From Prorocentrum cordatum (taxonomy: Eukaryota > Sar > Dinophyceae > Prorocentrales > Prorocentraceae): a DNA stretch of 37,450 nucleotides. This document shows positions 26,935-36,329 of this stretch, piece after piece; positions within the stretch are counted from its first letter, which is position 1, and each line of letters opens with the position of its first letter. The translations under genes were made by a program, and so were the position numbers. The notes under the pieces are model-generated. The model did no database searches. It saw nothing but the letters and a program-made list of their open reading frames with translations, and was not told the DNA's origin. Where the stretch lies: positions 106,687 to 144,136 of the forward strand of contig CAUYUJ010021138.1 in assembly GCA_963575745.1 (NCBI GenBank), given 5' to 3'.

Positions 26935-27180
26935 CCACCTCCTCCTCCTCCTCCTGCTCCTCCTCATCCTCCTGCTCTCCTCCTCCTCCTCCTTCTCTCC
27001 TCCTCCTGCTCCTCCTCCTCCTCCGCTCCTCCTCATCCTCCTTCTCCTCCTCCTCCTCCTCCTCCTCCTCCTGCTCCTGTTCCTCCTCCTCCTGCTCCTG
27101 CTCCTGCTTCTCCTGCTTCTCCTGCTTCTCCTGCTTCTCCTGCTTCTCCTGCGGCTCCTGCTCCTCCTGCTCCTCCCGCG
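26935..27180. repeat. (TCC)n / (TGCTCC)n pyrimidine tract
   Basis: About 245 bp, opposite in strand sense to most purine tracts in the window. It includes a run of CTTCTCCTG units near 27110-27150. Long acidic or Leu-rich translations here are artefacts. Confidence 0.95.
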
Positions 27181-27294
27181 GAGAGCGAAGGGACAAGGAC
27201 AGACGGCGGCCTGACCTCACCCCGGATGGTGAACATCCGAGGCGTAGTCCCCCCCCATCCGTGGCAGCTGCTGCTGCTGCTGCTCCTCCTCCTC

Positions 27295-27323
27295 GTCCTC
27301 CTCCTCTGCCTCCCCGTGCTTTT
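27295..27323. repeat. Flanking direct repeat of foldback family 3 (left)
   Basis: CCTCTGCCTCCCCGTGCTT recurs at 27541-27559, so about 28 bp lies duplicated either side of the element at 27324-27526. It could be a target-site duplication or a pre-existing repeat. Confidence 0.6.
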
Positions 27324-27526
27324 GATAGGGGAACAAAAAGTGGCATAAACAAAACAACTCGGAGGTCCGCGCGGATTTCCCGGATCGGCGCTGGGGCCCC
27401 CTGGCGGCGCCTCCGGCGCTGCCCCTGGCGCGCTCCGCGCGCCAGGGAGGGGTGTCCAGCGCCGATCCGAGCAATCCGCGCGGACCTCCGTGTTTTTATG
27501 TTTATGCCACTTTTTGTTCCCCTATC
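27324..27526. mobile_element. Foldback family 3, near-perfect copy
   Basis: A 203-bp palindrome. The left arm starts GATAGGGGAACAAAAAGTGG then CATAAAC. The right arm is its mirror and ends GCCACTTTTTGTTCCCCTATC. Next inward come CGGAGGTCCGCGCGGAT and its mirror, then CGGATCGGCGCTGG and its mirror. The centre holds GGCGGCGCC-TCC-GGCGC and CCTGGCGCGC-TCC-GCGCGCCAGG. Both strands encode the same spurious peptide because it is a palindrome. It has no coding capacity. Confidence 0.9.
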
Positions 27527-27564
27527 CTTCTCATCCTCCTCCTCTGCCTCCCCGTGCTTCTGAT

Positions 27565-27935
27565 CTCGATTCTTGGCCCCGATCTCGAGGCTGCTGCTGT
27601 CTCGCCTCTTCACGGTGCCGATGAGTCTTCCCTGGCCCCAGGCCTGCTGGTCCTCCGACTTCGAGGGGTGGGCTTTGATGCCGGTTCGTTTTCAAAACGC
27701 GGCTCTCGCATGAGACTTCCTCACGACATAGGGTCCGAAATGTGCAAGGGTTGCATGGATGGAGAGCAGCTCCATTTCGAACTGGGGCTACCGCTTCAGA
27801 CTTTCGCAAGCATTATGGCCAGACCGCTTGCACGTATGGAGGGAATGTCAAAACGGGACTCTGAATTCTCAAATCCTCCTTCTCTGTCTTTCTTGTAATT
27901 AGACAGGTTAGTCAGCATGGACTCCAAACAGTGTG
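27565..27935. other. Unassigned single-copy-looking sequence
   Basis: Lower-GC sequence between the foldback element and the tandem duplication. A 149-codon plus frame runs through it, but nothing is recognisable. Confidence 0.3.
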
Positions 27936-28059
27936 CTCTAGCATATTCTGTGATACAGTCTATGTGGTGCAATCCACTTTGACTGTCTTGAAGCTGTCCT
28001 CTCCACTGCTCGTGCAAACATCCCACCCACCCACCCGCAACTTGGTTTGCAAAACCTGT

Positions 28060-28371
28060 TCAGACCGACTACGACGACACCGACGACAACGACTAGGACG
28101 ACACCGACGAAGTCTCCGACGACTTCGACGACGACAACGACGCCGACGCCGACGCACGAAGACGACGACGACGACGCCAACGAAGGCGACGACGAGGGAG
28201 GAGGAAGGACGACGACGGCGACAACGACGACAACGACAACGACGAGGGAGGAGGGAGGACGGCGACGACGCGAACGACGACGAAGGAGGAATAACGGCGA
28301 CGCCGACGACGACAACGACGAGGGAGGAGGGAAGACGACGACGACAACGACGACGACGACGGCGACGAAAT
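28060..28371. repeat. (GAC)n-rich field, unit A
   Basis: GAC triplets mixed with GAGGGAGGAGGAAGGAC words. Thr-, Arg- and Asp-rich translations are artefacts. The expanded counterpart is at 30240-30965. Confidence 0.9.
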
Positions 28372-29310
28372 CCGCCGACCCTGTCGGCGTGTGTGAGGGG
28401 CTTTTCCGTTCGAGCCGTCATCTCCGTCATTCTTTGTACTCGTCGTCTCTGTCCTTCCCTTTCCCTGGGAGACCTCTTCCCCTGGGCTCCAGCCAAGCCG
28501 ACCTTGAGCAACCTCGTAATTGAGTCGAAGGGAAGCCCCTTCCCTTTGATCCCTCCCCCGCCGGGAGGGGAGGGGGGTAGCGACCCCCCCCCCCCCGGGT
28601 CAGATACGACGCCCCCCCCTGGGACTCCTCTTCCCCTGGGCTCCAGCCAAGCCGACCTTGAGCAACCTCGTAATTGAGTCGAAGGGAAGCCCCTTCCCTT
28701 TGATCCCTCCCCCGCCGGGAGGGGGGGGGGGTAGCGACCCCCCCCCCGGGTCAGATACGACGCCCCCCCCTGGGACTCCTCTTCCCCTGGGCTCCAGCCA
28801 AGCCGACCTTGAGCAACCTCGTAATTGAGTCGAAGGGAAGCCCCTTCCCTTTGATCCCTCCCCCGCCGGGAGGGGGGGGGGCTTCCCTTCCCCCCGGGTC
28901 ATTCCTCTTCCCCTGGGCTCCAGCCAAGCCGACCTTGAGCAACCTCGTAATTGAGTCGAAGGGAAGCCCCTTCCCTTTCATTCCTCCCCCGCCGGGAGGG
29001 GGGGGGGGTAGCGGGGGGGGTAGCGACCCCCCCTCCGAGTCAGATACGACGCCCCCCCCCCGTACCGACCTTGAGCAACGTCGTCATTGAGTCGAAGGGA
29101 AGCCCCTTCCCTTTCCCTTCCCCGACGGGGGGGGGAGAGGAGGTCCCGGGGGGGGTCCCGGGGGAGTCCCGGGGAAGTCCCGGGTCAGATACGACACCTC
29201 CCTCCCCCACCTTCTCGTCCTTCTCCCCGTTCCCCCAAACCATCCCACAGCCCGTGCCTCTTGCTGCGCATTGCGAACAGGGTCGGCGGCACCGGCCGTC
29301 AGGCCTTCGC
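28372..29310. mobile_element. 939-bp insertion with inverted ends, absent from the sister duplicate
   Basis: Unit B has GCGACGAAAT/AGGAGGGACG uninterrupted at 30761-30780. Unit A has the same left part, then 939 bp, then AAT and AGGAGGGACG. AAT is present on both sides, which fits a 3-bp target duplication. The insertion starts CCGCCGACCCTGT (28372-28384), and the exact complement ACAGGGTCGGCGG lies at 29277-29289, 21 nt before the right end. The interior is mainly a five-unit tandem array. There is no transposase. The alternative is a precise deletion in unit B, which is less likely given the AAT pair and inverted ends. Confidence 0.7.
28473..29200. repeat. Tandem array, five units of about 126-154 bp
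   Basis: Units start at 28473, 28627, 28778, 28904 and (truncated) about 29065. Each contains CCTCTTCCCCTGGGCTCCAG, CCAAGCCGACCTTGAGCAAC, CGTAATTGAGTCGAAGGGAA, GCCCCTTCCCTTTGATCCCT, then a C/G homopolymer stretch and GGGTCAGATACGACGCC. Length differences arise mostly in the homopolymer part. Confidence 0.9.
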
Positions 29311-29439
29311 AATAGGAGGGACGACGACGAGACGCCGACGACGGACGACGACGATGACGAGGGAGGAGGAGGAAGGACGACCACGGCGACAACGACGACG
29401 GAACCGACCACGACGACGACGACGACGACGACGACGCAA

Positions 29440-29940
29440 GAGCGCGCGCGCACGCTTTTGTTGAAAATCCGTGTTGCGAAACCTTGGGTTTTTGTAGGTT
29501 TGTTGGACGCGCGATTTCGAAATCCTTCCGAAACCGATGGGTTTTGAAGGATTTCGGCGTACGCGCGCGACGACGCGCGCGTCTGCACTTCGTCTCATTT
29601 TTTGCAAAGGATTCTCGCGACGGCACACGCGCAAGGGCGTTCGACAGATTTCGACATGCGCGCGCGCGACGCCCGTTCGGTAGCATGTTGTGAAAACCTT
29701 GAAAAAGAAACCATGGTTTTCTTAAGATTTCGCAAGAGCTCGCGCGGAAGCTTTTTTAGCAAATCAGTGTTGCGAAACCCTGTGTTTTTGTAATTTGTTT
29801 GGAAACTCGATTGCGAAATCCTTCCGGCACGGGAGGTTTTTGAAGGATTTCGGCATGCGCGCGCGACGACGCGCGCGTGTGCACTTCGTCCCATTTTTTG
29901 CAAGGGATTCGCGAAAAAGTGTTATGTTAGAACAAAAAAT
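29440..29940. repeat. Two ~305-bp tandem sub-repeats with a GC palindrome, unit A
   Basis: Each sub-repeat has GCTTTT-TTG-AAA-TC-GTGTTGCGAAACC, GCGA-ATCCTTCCG, TTTTGAAGGATTTCGGC, the palindrome ACGCGCGCGACGACGCGCGC and GCACTTCGTC-CATTTTTTGC. Four copies exist in the window (two here, two at 30974-31460). One plus-strand frame stays open in all four (KSFR..LKDFG.RARRRAR.HF), most likely only because the DNA is conserved. Confidence 0.85.
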
Positions 29941-30239
29941 GTCACCGCATAGTGTTTATTACAAGGGAACCTCACGGGGGGGGATACCGGTTTGGCTGGG
30001 ATGATATGATTTCATAATTCGGATGGACGAGTGTGCAGAATATATTTGACATTGTATTATCCCAAGGGGAAGCGTTAAGTCCGGGGGGGGTAGAGTCCAT
30101 TCTCTTTTCAGAAACGAGAATCAATTTATGTTCGCAGTGCGTTGTCCACTCCACTGCTCGCGCAAACATCCCACCCACCCACCCACCCGCAACTTGGCTT
30201 GCAAAAATCTCTTAAGACCGTGACGGTGGGTACCAAATG

Positions 30240-30965
30240 GCACTTGGCAACGACAGCGACGACGACGACGACAGCGACAACGACGAAGACGGCGACATCG
30301 ACGACGACTACAACGACACCGACGACGTCTCCAACGACTTCGACGACGCCGACAACGACGACGACGACGACGACGAAACCGACGACGACGACGCCGCCGC
30401 CGACGACGACGACGACGACGATGACAACGACGACGACGACGATGACGACGACGGCGACACCGACGACGACGACGTCAACGACGCCGACGACGACGACGAC
30501 GACGACGACGACGGCGGCGACAACGACGACACCGACGACGACGACGGCGACGACCACGACGAAGACGACGACGACGTCGCCAACGAAGACGACGACGAGG
30601 GAGGAGGGAGGACGACGACGGCGACAACGACGACAACGACGAGGGAGGAGGGAGGACGGCGACGACGCGAACGACGAAGAAGGAAGGACGGCGACGCCGA
30701 CGACGACAACGACGAGGGAGGAGGGAAGACGACGACGACAACGACGACGACGACGACGACGCGACGAAATAGGAGGGACGACGACGAGACGCCGACGACG
30801 GACGACGACGACGACGAGGGAGGAGGAGGAAGGACGACCACGGCGACAACGACGACGGAAACGACCACGACGCCAAAGAGGACGACGACGACGAACACGA
30901 GGAAAGACAGAGGTTGACGTAGGCGACGACGACGACGACGCGGGAGGAGGGCGGACGACGACGAC
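30240..30965. repeat. (GAC)n-rich field, unit B
   Basis: About 725 bp dominated by GAC/AAC/GCC triplets with GAGGGAGGAGG words, longer than the counterpart in unit A. Poly-Asp and poly-Thr frames here are repeat artefacts. Confidence 0.95.
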
Positions 30966-30973
30966 GACGACGC

Positions 30974-31460
30974 AAGAGTGCGCGCGCACGCTTTTGTTGA
31001 AACTCCGTGTTGCGAAACCTTTGGTTTTTGTAGGTTTTTTGGACACGCGATTTTGAAATCCTTCCGAAACCGATGGGCTTTGAAGGTTTTCTGCGTACGC
31101 GCGCGACGACGCGCGCGTCTGCACTTCGTCCCATTTGTTGCAGAGTATTCTCGCGACGGCACACGCGCAAGGGCGTTCGACAGATTTCGACATGCGCGCG
31201 CGCGAAGCCCGTTTAAATGTTGTGAAAATCTTGAAAAAACAATGGTTTTTCTTAAGATTTCGCAAGAGCTCGCGCGGAAGCTTTTTTAGCAAATCAGTGT
31301 TGCGATCCTGTGTTTTTGCATGTTTTTGGAAACTCGATTGCGAAATCCTTCCGGCACCGAAGGTTTTTGAAGGATTTCGGCATGCGCGCGCGACGACGCG
31401 CGCGTGTGCACTTCGTCCCATTTTTTGCAAGGGATTCGCGAACAAATGTTATGTTAGAAC
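30974..31460. repeat. Two ~305-bp tandem sub-repeats, unit B
   Basis: Direct counterpart of 29440-29940 at an offset of about 1533 bp, with scattered substitutions and small deletions. Confidence 0.85.
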
Positions 31461-31639
31461 CAAAAATGTCACCGCATAGTGTTTTTTATAAGGGAACCTC
31501 AAGGGGGGATACTGCCCCCCCTGGGATAGTGTGAATTCATATTTAGGATGGACATGTGGTCATAATCATAAATGATTTACATATCCGAAAAGGGGGCCGA
31601 TAACGCCGGGGGGGGGGGGGTAGATCCTATTCTGTTTTT

Positions 31640-31871
31640 AGAAAAGATAATCTAGGTGGTGCAAAATCGGCAGTGCAATTTATGTGGTGCAATCTATGTA
31701 ATGCCAAGCAAAGCCAAGACACGAAATGCACAGCAAGGCACCGCAGAGCAAGGGAAATCAAGACAATGCGATGCACATCAACGTAAAGCAGTGCAGAGCA
31801 ACGCAAATGAAGCAATGCAGATCAATTGAATACAAAACCACGTAACGCAAAGCAATGAAGCACAACGCAGG
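31640..31871. repeat. Start of a third duplicate, then degenerate AATGCAAAGCA words
   Basis: TGTGGTGCAATC occurs at 31683, then loose repeats of GCAAAGCAATG, AAGCAGTGCAGAGCAACG and similar words. No gene seen. Confidence 0.65.
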
Positions 31872-32063
31872 CCCAGACGGCGAAGGGGCGGTGATGGCGA
31901 CCACATAGCTGCCAGACCGACTGGCATGTCCAGAGCGACGGGGCGGCGACGACGACGACCACATAGCCGCCAGACCAACGGGCAGGCCCAGAAGACGGGC
32001 GGCGACAAGGCGGCGACGGGGCGACGCAGGCGAACGCACAGCCGCCATACCGACGGGCCAGCC
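31872..32063. repeat. Minisatellite, three units of 58-75 bp
   Basis: Each unit has GACGGGGCGGCGAC, GACCACATAGCCGCCAGACC and GACGGGCAGGCCC in variants; unit ends fall near 31930, 31988 and 32063. Confidence 0.8.
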
Positions 32064-32305
32064 CAGTTGGGCCTACCCAGTTTCTTAGGAACGAAAAAAA
32101 CTCTTAAGTGCAAGCGCTGCTTGGGAGACATGCAAAACGGATCCATAACGGGGTCTCGTCTGGGTGGTAGGCCCACCAAGCGCTCGTCATTCAAGGGGGC
32201 GCTTCCCGCAATGGAAAAGAATTCATGCAGGGACTCATGAAGGGACCTGAAGCGGGAGGGTGTATTACAGCATCCTTCACGCATTCTGGGCTTACTCTGG
32301 TCCTC
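32064..32305. other. Unassigned sequence
   Basis: About 240 bp of ordinary composition before a pyrimidine tract; nothing recognised. Confidence 0.3.
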
Positions 32306-32822
32306 CTCCTCCTCCTGCTCCTCCTCCTCAACCTCGCCCTCTTCCCCTCCATCTCTCCCTGCTTCTCCTTCTCCTGCTGCTCTTCCTTCTCCTCCTCCTC
32401 AAGGTTTCGGGGACACCTTTTGGCCTCTGGGCTCCTCAGACGCCTCCAGAGCCTCTGGGGGGCTCTGCGCTCCCCAGATTCCCTCTTCCGGCTCACCTCT
32501 TCTCTTCCCCGCGTTTCCACCCGTCTCCCAGTTGGGGATGCGGACGGGGGAACGGGAGGACGTGGAGGAGGAGGAGGAGGAGGAGGAGGAGGAGGAGGAG
32601 GAGGAGGAGGAGGAGGAGGGGGAGAAGGAGAAGAAGGCGGAGGATGAGGTGGAGGACAAGGAGTGAGAGGAGGAGGAGGGGGAGGAGGAGGAGGAGGAGG
32701 AGGAGGAGGAGCAGGAGGAGGAGGAGGAGCTGGAGCTGGAGGAGGATAAAGAGAAAGAGAAAGAGGAGGAGGAGGAGGAGGAGGAAGAGGAGGAGGAGGA
32801 GGAGGAGGAGGAGGAGGAGGAC
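32306..32822. repeat. (TCC)n patch, CCTCTGGGG-type words, then a long (GGA)n tract
   Basis: TCC-rich 32306-32400 (plus), unassigned sequence with GCCTCTGGGGGGC words 32400-32540, then GGA/GAA triplets 32560-32822. The switch in strand purine content within 200 bp creates a potential large hairpin. Confidence 0.85.
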
Positions 32823-32837
32823 CGTTTGTGGATGATG

Positions 32838-33008
32838 CCCCCCGTAGACCAGCTTCGTGCACGCCGCCGCGTGCGCCAGCACGCGGGGGCGCGCATCGAG
32901 GCTGGGCCTGGCACGCTCTCTGACAAGCGCGAAAGCTGAGCCCAACAGCAGGGTGACGAAACGACCGAGGACAACGACGAGGGCGACAGGCAAAGCGCGG
33001 CGGCCGCG
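32838..33008 (-). other. Candidate exon with a membrane-like segment
   Basis: The minus strand has GGGCGGCAG, then 171 nt translating as RGRRALPVALVVVLGRFVTL, LLGSAFALVRERARPSLDAR and PRVLAHAAACTKLVYGG, then GCATCA. The run LPVALVVVLGRFVTLLLGSAFALV would form one membrane helix. Borders are AG and GC and the length is a multiple of three. It sits next to the TCC tract, like the micro-exon candidates. No family recognised. Confidence 0.25.
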
Positions 33009-33471
33009 CTGCCGCCCCGCGAGGCGGCTCCGGTGCGAGCCGCCGGGCTCCATCGGGGGAGCGCCTGGCCGCGCCCGCGGCCGCGAGCGCGCAGAAGGGC
33101 GCCCAGCAGGCCGCAGGCAGGCTTCGCTGGCGGCAGCAGTATCGGACGGCCGCGGGCGGCGGCAGCGCGGGGGGCAAGGCTGCCGCGCGGCTCGCGAGCG
33201 CAAGCCAACGCCCCCCACTCGGGGGCCCCGCGCCGCCACGTGCGGCTGCCGCGCACCACCCGCGCGCAGCGCCCTCGCCGCGGCGGCCTCCCCCGCGCGC
33301 AGGAGGCGCGGCGGCCTCGGGCTGCCGAGGCCGCGCCCGTGCCGGCGGTGCCGCAGCGGCGGCGACCGCCGCCGCGTCCCCCTCCTGGGGCGCCCGCCTG
33401 CGGCGGCGCTCGGGCGCCGCCCAGCGCCGCCGCACCCTGGGCCCGCCTGGCGGAACGCCGTCGTGGTTGGC
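33009..33471. other. GC-rich region, no gene recognised
   Basis: Very GC-rich with many CGCGC and GCCGCC words. Open on all frames, which carries no weight. Confidence 0.3.
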
Positions 33472-33546
33472 CTGCAGGGCGGCCAGCTCAACGGCGGCCG
33501 CCGCGCGCTGGACCGCCGCGAGCGCCTCCAGCTGCCGCGTGCGCTG
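33472..33546 (-). other. Candidate 75-nt coiled-coil micro-exon
   Basis: The minus strand shows GGCGTTTCTCCAG, then 75 nt encoding QRTRQLEALAAVQRAAAAVE and LAALQ, then GCCAAC. The acceptor is pyrimidine-rich CAG and the donor would be of GC type. The peptide has regular Leu/Val/Ala spacing of a coiled coil and the length keeps phase. Confidence 0.35.
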
Positions 33547-33599
33547 CTGGAGAAACGCCGGCGGCGGGGGCCGGGGCTTGCGCCCCGGCGTCGGCGAAA

Positions 33600-34500
33600 A
33601 GGTCCACCGCGTCGTTCCTGGCCCAGTCCTCGTGTGAAATGCCCCCGATTGGCAGCTTCCGCTCGGGTCAGATATGATTTCGTCCACCAGGGCCGCAGTA
33701 GGCAATGCGGCGCGACCGGCATCCACAGGTACCAAGAAGCGGGCCTGGACATGTGGTGTTCTGATGTTTCCCGTGTGCGGTGGCTCTGTGAGCGATCGGC
33801 CGTGTGCCGACGCACGCAGAACGGCCCCGTCGTTGGCGCCCCCCACTTGTGGGGTGCTGGGATGTGCTATGATCTCCCCAGATCATCTGACCTTTGTCTC
33901 AGCGGAGCCTTACATTACGGTATCTCCCCGTACTTCGGGCGGATTGATATTTTCGATCCGGCATTCTCCCTGCATTTCGTCAACCAGGGCCTGTTTTCGG
34001 GTCCTGGGGCCACCCAAGATGAATCCAGAACAGAAAAATGGGATTGAGAGAATCACATTCTCAGATGTCTCGGTCCTCCTCCTCATCCCTCCCATTCTTC
34101 CTTCTTCCCTCGCCAGGCTTTGGGCGCGACAGCTTCAGCTGGCTCATACTCATATTTGGGAAAGGATGGCAGAGCGATGCTCTAATAAGTTAAGCTAGGC
34201 CAACAAGCTGCAGATAATGCGGCAGCGAGAAGCAGACGCGTCAAAGAGTAGAAGACGACCAGGGTGATTCGGGGTGGGCAGGTGCCAGGAACACGCAACA
34301 CGGCAGGAGGCAACATGATATCACTCGTAATGTTTACACACACGTGTCAACATGCATATACATATATTATTGTGTAGATCTGCAGACCTATGAATATGCA
34401 TTTATGTGCGAATAAACTTGCAAATGTATGCATAGGCTCGCATGCATGTGCATATGTATGTAATCGATGTGTAACCCATAAGTGTCGTCTATAAAAGGTA
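33600..34500. other. Unassigned region with one internal short repeat
   Basis: TTTCGTCCACCAGGGCC (33680) and TTTCGTCAACCAGGGCC (33977) repeat 297 bp apart. A minus frame reads GAVLRASAHGRSLTEPPHTG then NIRTPHVQARFLVPVDAGRA over the first part; I do not recognise it. From 34320 the sequence becomes AT-richer (CATATACATATA) and leads into the microsatellite. Confidence 0.35.
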
Positions 34501-34504
34501 CTTG

Positions 34505-35020
34505 CCTACCTACCTACCTACCTACCTACCTACTCCCTACATGCATACATACGTACAGACGTACATACATACATACACACATACACACCGACACACCCAC
34601 ATTCATACGTTTACACATACACACATAAACACATACACACTCATACACACATACATTCCATTCCATTCCATTCCATTCCATTCCATTCCATTCCATTACA
34701 TTCCATTCTATTCCATTCCATTCCAGTACAGTACAGTACACTATATTGCATTACATTACATTACATTACATTACTTTTCATTCCATTACATTACATTACA
34801 TTACATTACAATACATTACATTACATTACATTTAATCACATACACACATACAGGCAGGCAGGCAGGCAGGCAGACAGGCAGGCATGCAGCAATACACACG
34901 TACATACGTGCATGCATGCATGCATACATCCATCCATGCATGCATACATGCGTGCATGCATGCATGCATACATACGTGCGTACATGCATACGTGCATACA
35001 TGCATACACACATGCAACAC
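34505..35020. repeat. Composite microsatellite: CTAC, CATACA, CATTC, ACATT, AGGC, ATGC units
   Basis: Tetra- and pentanucleotide runs follow one another: CTAC 34507-34535, CATTC and ACATT about 34655-34830, AGGC 34851-34875, then CATGCATG-type to 35020. The unit order resembles 6222-6590. Confidence 0.95.
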
Positions 35021-35029
35021 GGGCCCCCG

Positions 35030-35480
35030 GAGATCCCGGGCAGGTGGCAATGGGGGTCCGGGTGGCCTCACTGGGGGGAGCCATTTCGGGACTCTGCTGG
35101 CTCCGAAAGGGGACCCAAAGGGCCCCTTTAGGGCCGCTATTTTCATCCCCCATGTGGGTTGCCCCCCCGGTACCACCCATCCGAGGGTCTCGACCGTCTC
35201 CCCGTGCCTGGCTCCTCATCCCAGGTCGTGTCTGAAGGTCCCGAGAGGCCCGACGAGGGCCCCCAGAAGCCCCCAGAAGTCGACAACGGCAACAAAAACG
35301 TGCCGTCGTGCTTTGCCACGACGCGGGCATGGGTGTCCGCGGCCCCAGGAGGTCGGGCCCTCGTCCTGGGCGTAGTCTTGCGTCTCGGATCGATTTTTGG
35401 TGGGCCCAGGGTCCGACAAGGGGCTCCGGAGGCCGAAATCGAGGAAACACGCCAGGATTGAAGCAAAAACAGATCCTCGG
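35030..35480. repeat. C-rich repeat words and dispersed repeat copy 2
   Basis: CGTGCCTGGCTCCTCATCCC, AGGTCGTGTCTGAAGGTCCC aligns with 36088-36125 (AGGGCCGGCTCTTCGTCCCG, AGTCATCTTTGACGGCCC). Bases 35423-35475 match 19171-19225. TCGATTTTTGGTGGG (35391) recalls the MITE core but the flanks differ. No gene. Confidence 0.5.
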
Positions 35481-36170
35481 ATATCCGGAGCCTTGATATA
35501 TCATTCGTCTAGATCGCTGGCGTTGCCCACGCAACGCATCCTGGCACAGAGCAGCGCGAGATGTTGGCGCCTGCGCCTCCAAGGAGCAATCAAGCAGGAA
35601 GTCATACACCAGGAGGTACGTAGGACACGGATGTGGAACCCTCGTGAGGGTTTGTCTTGCCGCAGGATCGGCCGCCCCGAGGTTGGGGCCCAGGCAGAAA
35701 AGCGAGGAGTCGGCGAGGCCCCAGACATGCGATGCCCTGTTTTTGAAACACTTTTTTGATCTGCGGGGCGAGAGCGAACCTCTTCCGGTCGACCCTAAGC
35801 GGGCCGCGCACAGCTTTAATTGAAGGAGAGGGGAAGGCGGAAGGAGGGGCCTCACGTCAAGGCCAAAAGGGGGCAAAGCCCCGGACTCAGGCGGTGCCGA
35901 AGGCGATGTGCATGCAAAGGAACGCCTTGTACAAGAACCCGGTGGCGAAGTACCGGAAGAAACAAAATGCTGTGGTGGTGGTGGTGCCGTCAGCGGCCCC
36001 AAACCTGCGAGGAGCCGGCGAGGCCCCAGACATGCGATGCCCTGTTTTTGAAGCACGCGGCCTCCGGAAGTCCCAACCAGTCCTCCCCAGGGCCGGCTCT
36101 TCGTCCCGAGTCATCTTTGACGGCCCCTGGATCCAGTAAGCACCCCCAGAGGGCCGAACATCGATACTAG
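35481..36170. repeat. Direct repeat of 48 bp (35703-35750 and 36008-36055) in unassigned sequence
   Basis: GCGAGGAGTCGGCGAGGCCC, CAGACATGCGATGCCCTGTT and TTTGAAACAC recur 305 bp downstream with two substitutions. The plus-strand peptide GEAPDMRCPVFE is found in both. On the minus strand, TTGGAGGCGCAGGCGCCA near 35569 resembles the end of the candidate micro-exon at 36878. No gene assigned. Confidence 0.6.
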
Positions 36171-36171
36171 T

Positions 36172-36275
36172 GGAAGAAGCAAACTACATAAACATGAACT
36201 GCTCGCGTTCTGCGAGGGCTTTTTTGGATCCGCGCGGAGCGCCAAAAGTATATGTATATGCCGTTCTTCTAACTT
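36172..36275. mobile_element. Foldback family 3, short copy
   Basis: The left end is AGAAGCAAACTACATAAACA; the complement of the right end is AGAAGAACGGCATATACATA. The centre holds GGATCCGCGCGGAGCGCCAA. The right half, inverted, matches the element starting at 37380. Confidence 0.6.
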
Positions 36276-36329
36276 CGAGAACAACGACAATCACCTCCGT
36301 GCTGATTTTCCCTTGGCCATCCATGACTC

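Larger units (their letters stand above)
27940..31640. repeat. Tandem segmental duplication (two units and the start of a third)
   Basis: Unit A (about 27940-30085) and unit B (about 30086-31640) share, in order: CCACTGCTCG-GCAAACATCC, CACCCACCCGCAACTTGG; a GAC-triplet field; GAGGGAGGAGGAAGGACGAC; CGCGCGCACGCTTTTGTTGA; the GC-palindrome repeats; GTTATGTTAGAAC and AATGTCACCGCATAGTGTTT. The anchors lie 2145 bp apart at the left but only 1533 bp apart at the right, because unit A carries a 939-bp insertion, partly offset by a longer GAC field in unit B. TTATGTGGTGCAATC at 31679 repeats the start of unit A (27959), which marks a third unit's beginning. Confidence 0.8.

Noticed and set aside
20525-27613. 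A single 2362-codon open frame
   Set aside because: The first ~750 codons overlap ORF1 in another frame and read through GGA and TCC tracts. Endonuclease homology starts only after 25357, so ORF2 is annotated from there.
28473-29200. CRISPR array
   Set aside because: Units are contiguous tandem repeats without unique spacers, in a eukaryotic context.
29484-29693. Arg-rich small protein conserved in four copies (RARRRAR)
   Set aside because: Conservation follows the DNA sub-repeat including non-coding flanks; both strands are similarly open.
30237-30917. Asp-rich acidic protein
   Set aside because: It is a GAC-triplet tract. The sister field at 28.1-28.4 kb has a different length and frame, so there is no coding constraint.
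34485-34500. TATAAAAGG as a TATA box
   Set aside because: Dinoflagellates are not known to rely on a canonical TATA box, no gene follows, and the next sequence is a microsatellite.
34836-36056. 406-codon minus-strand protein
   Set aside because: It ends in a Cys/Met repeat from the CATGCATG microsatellite and spans the 48-bp direct repeat and dispersed repeats; no domain.
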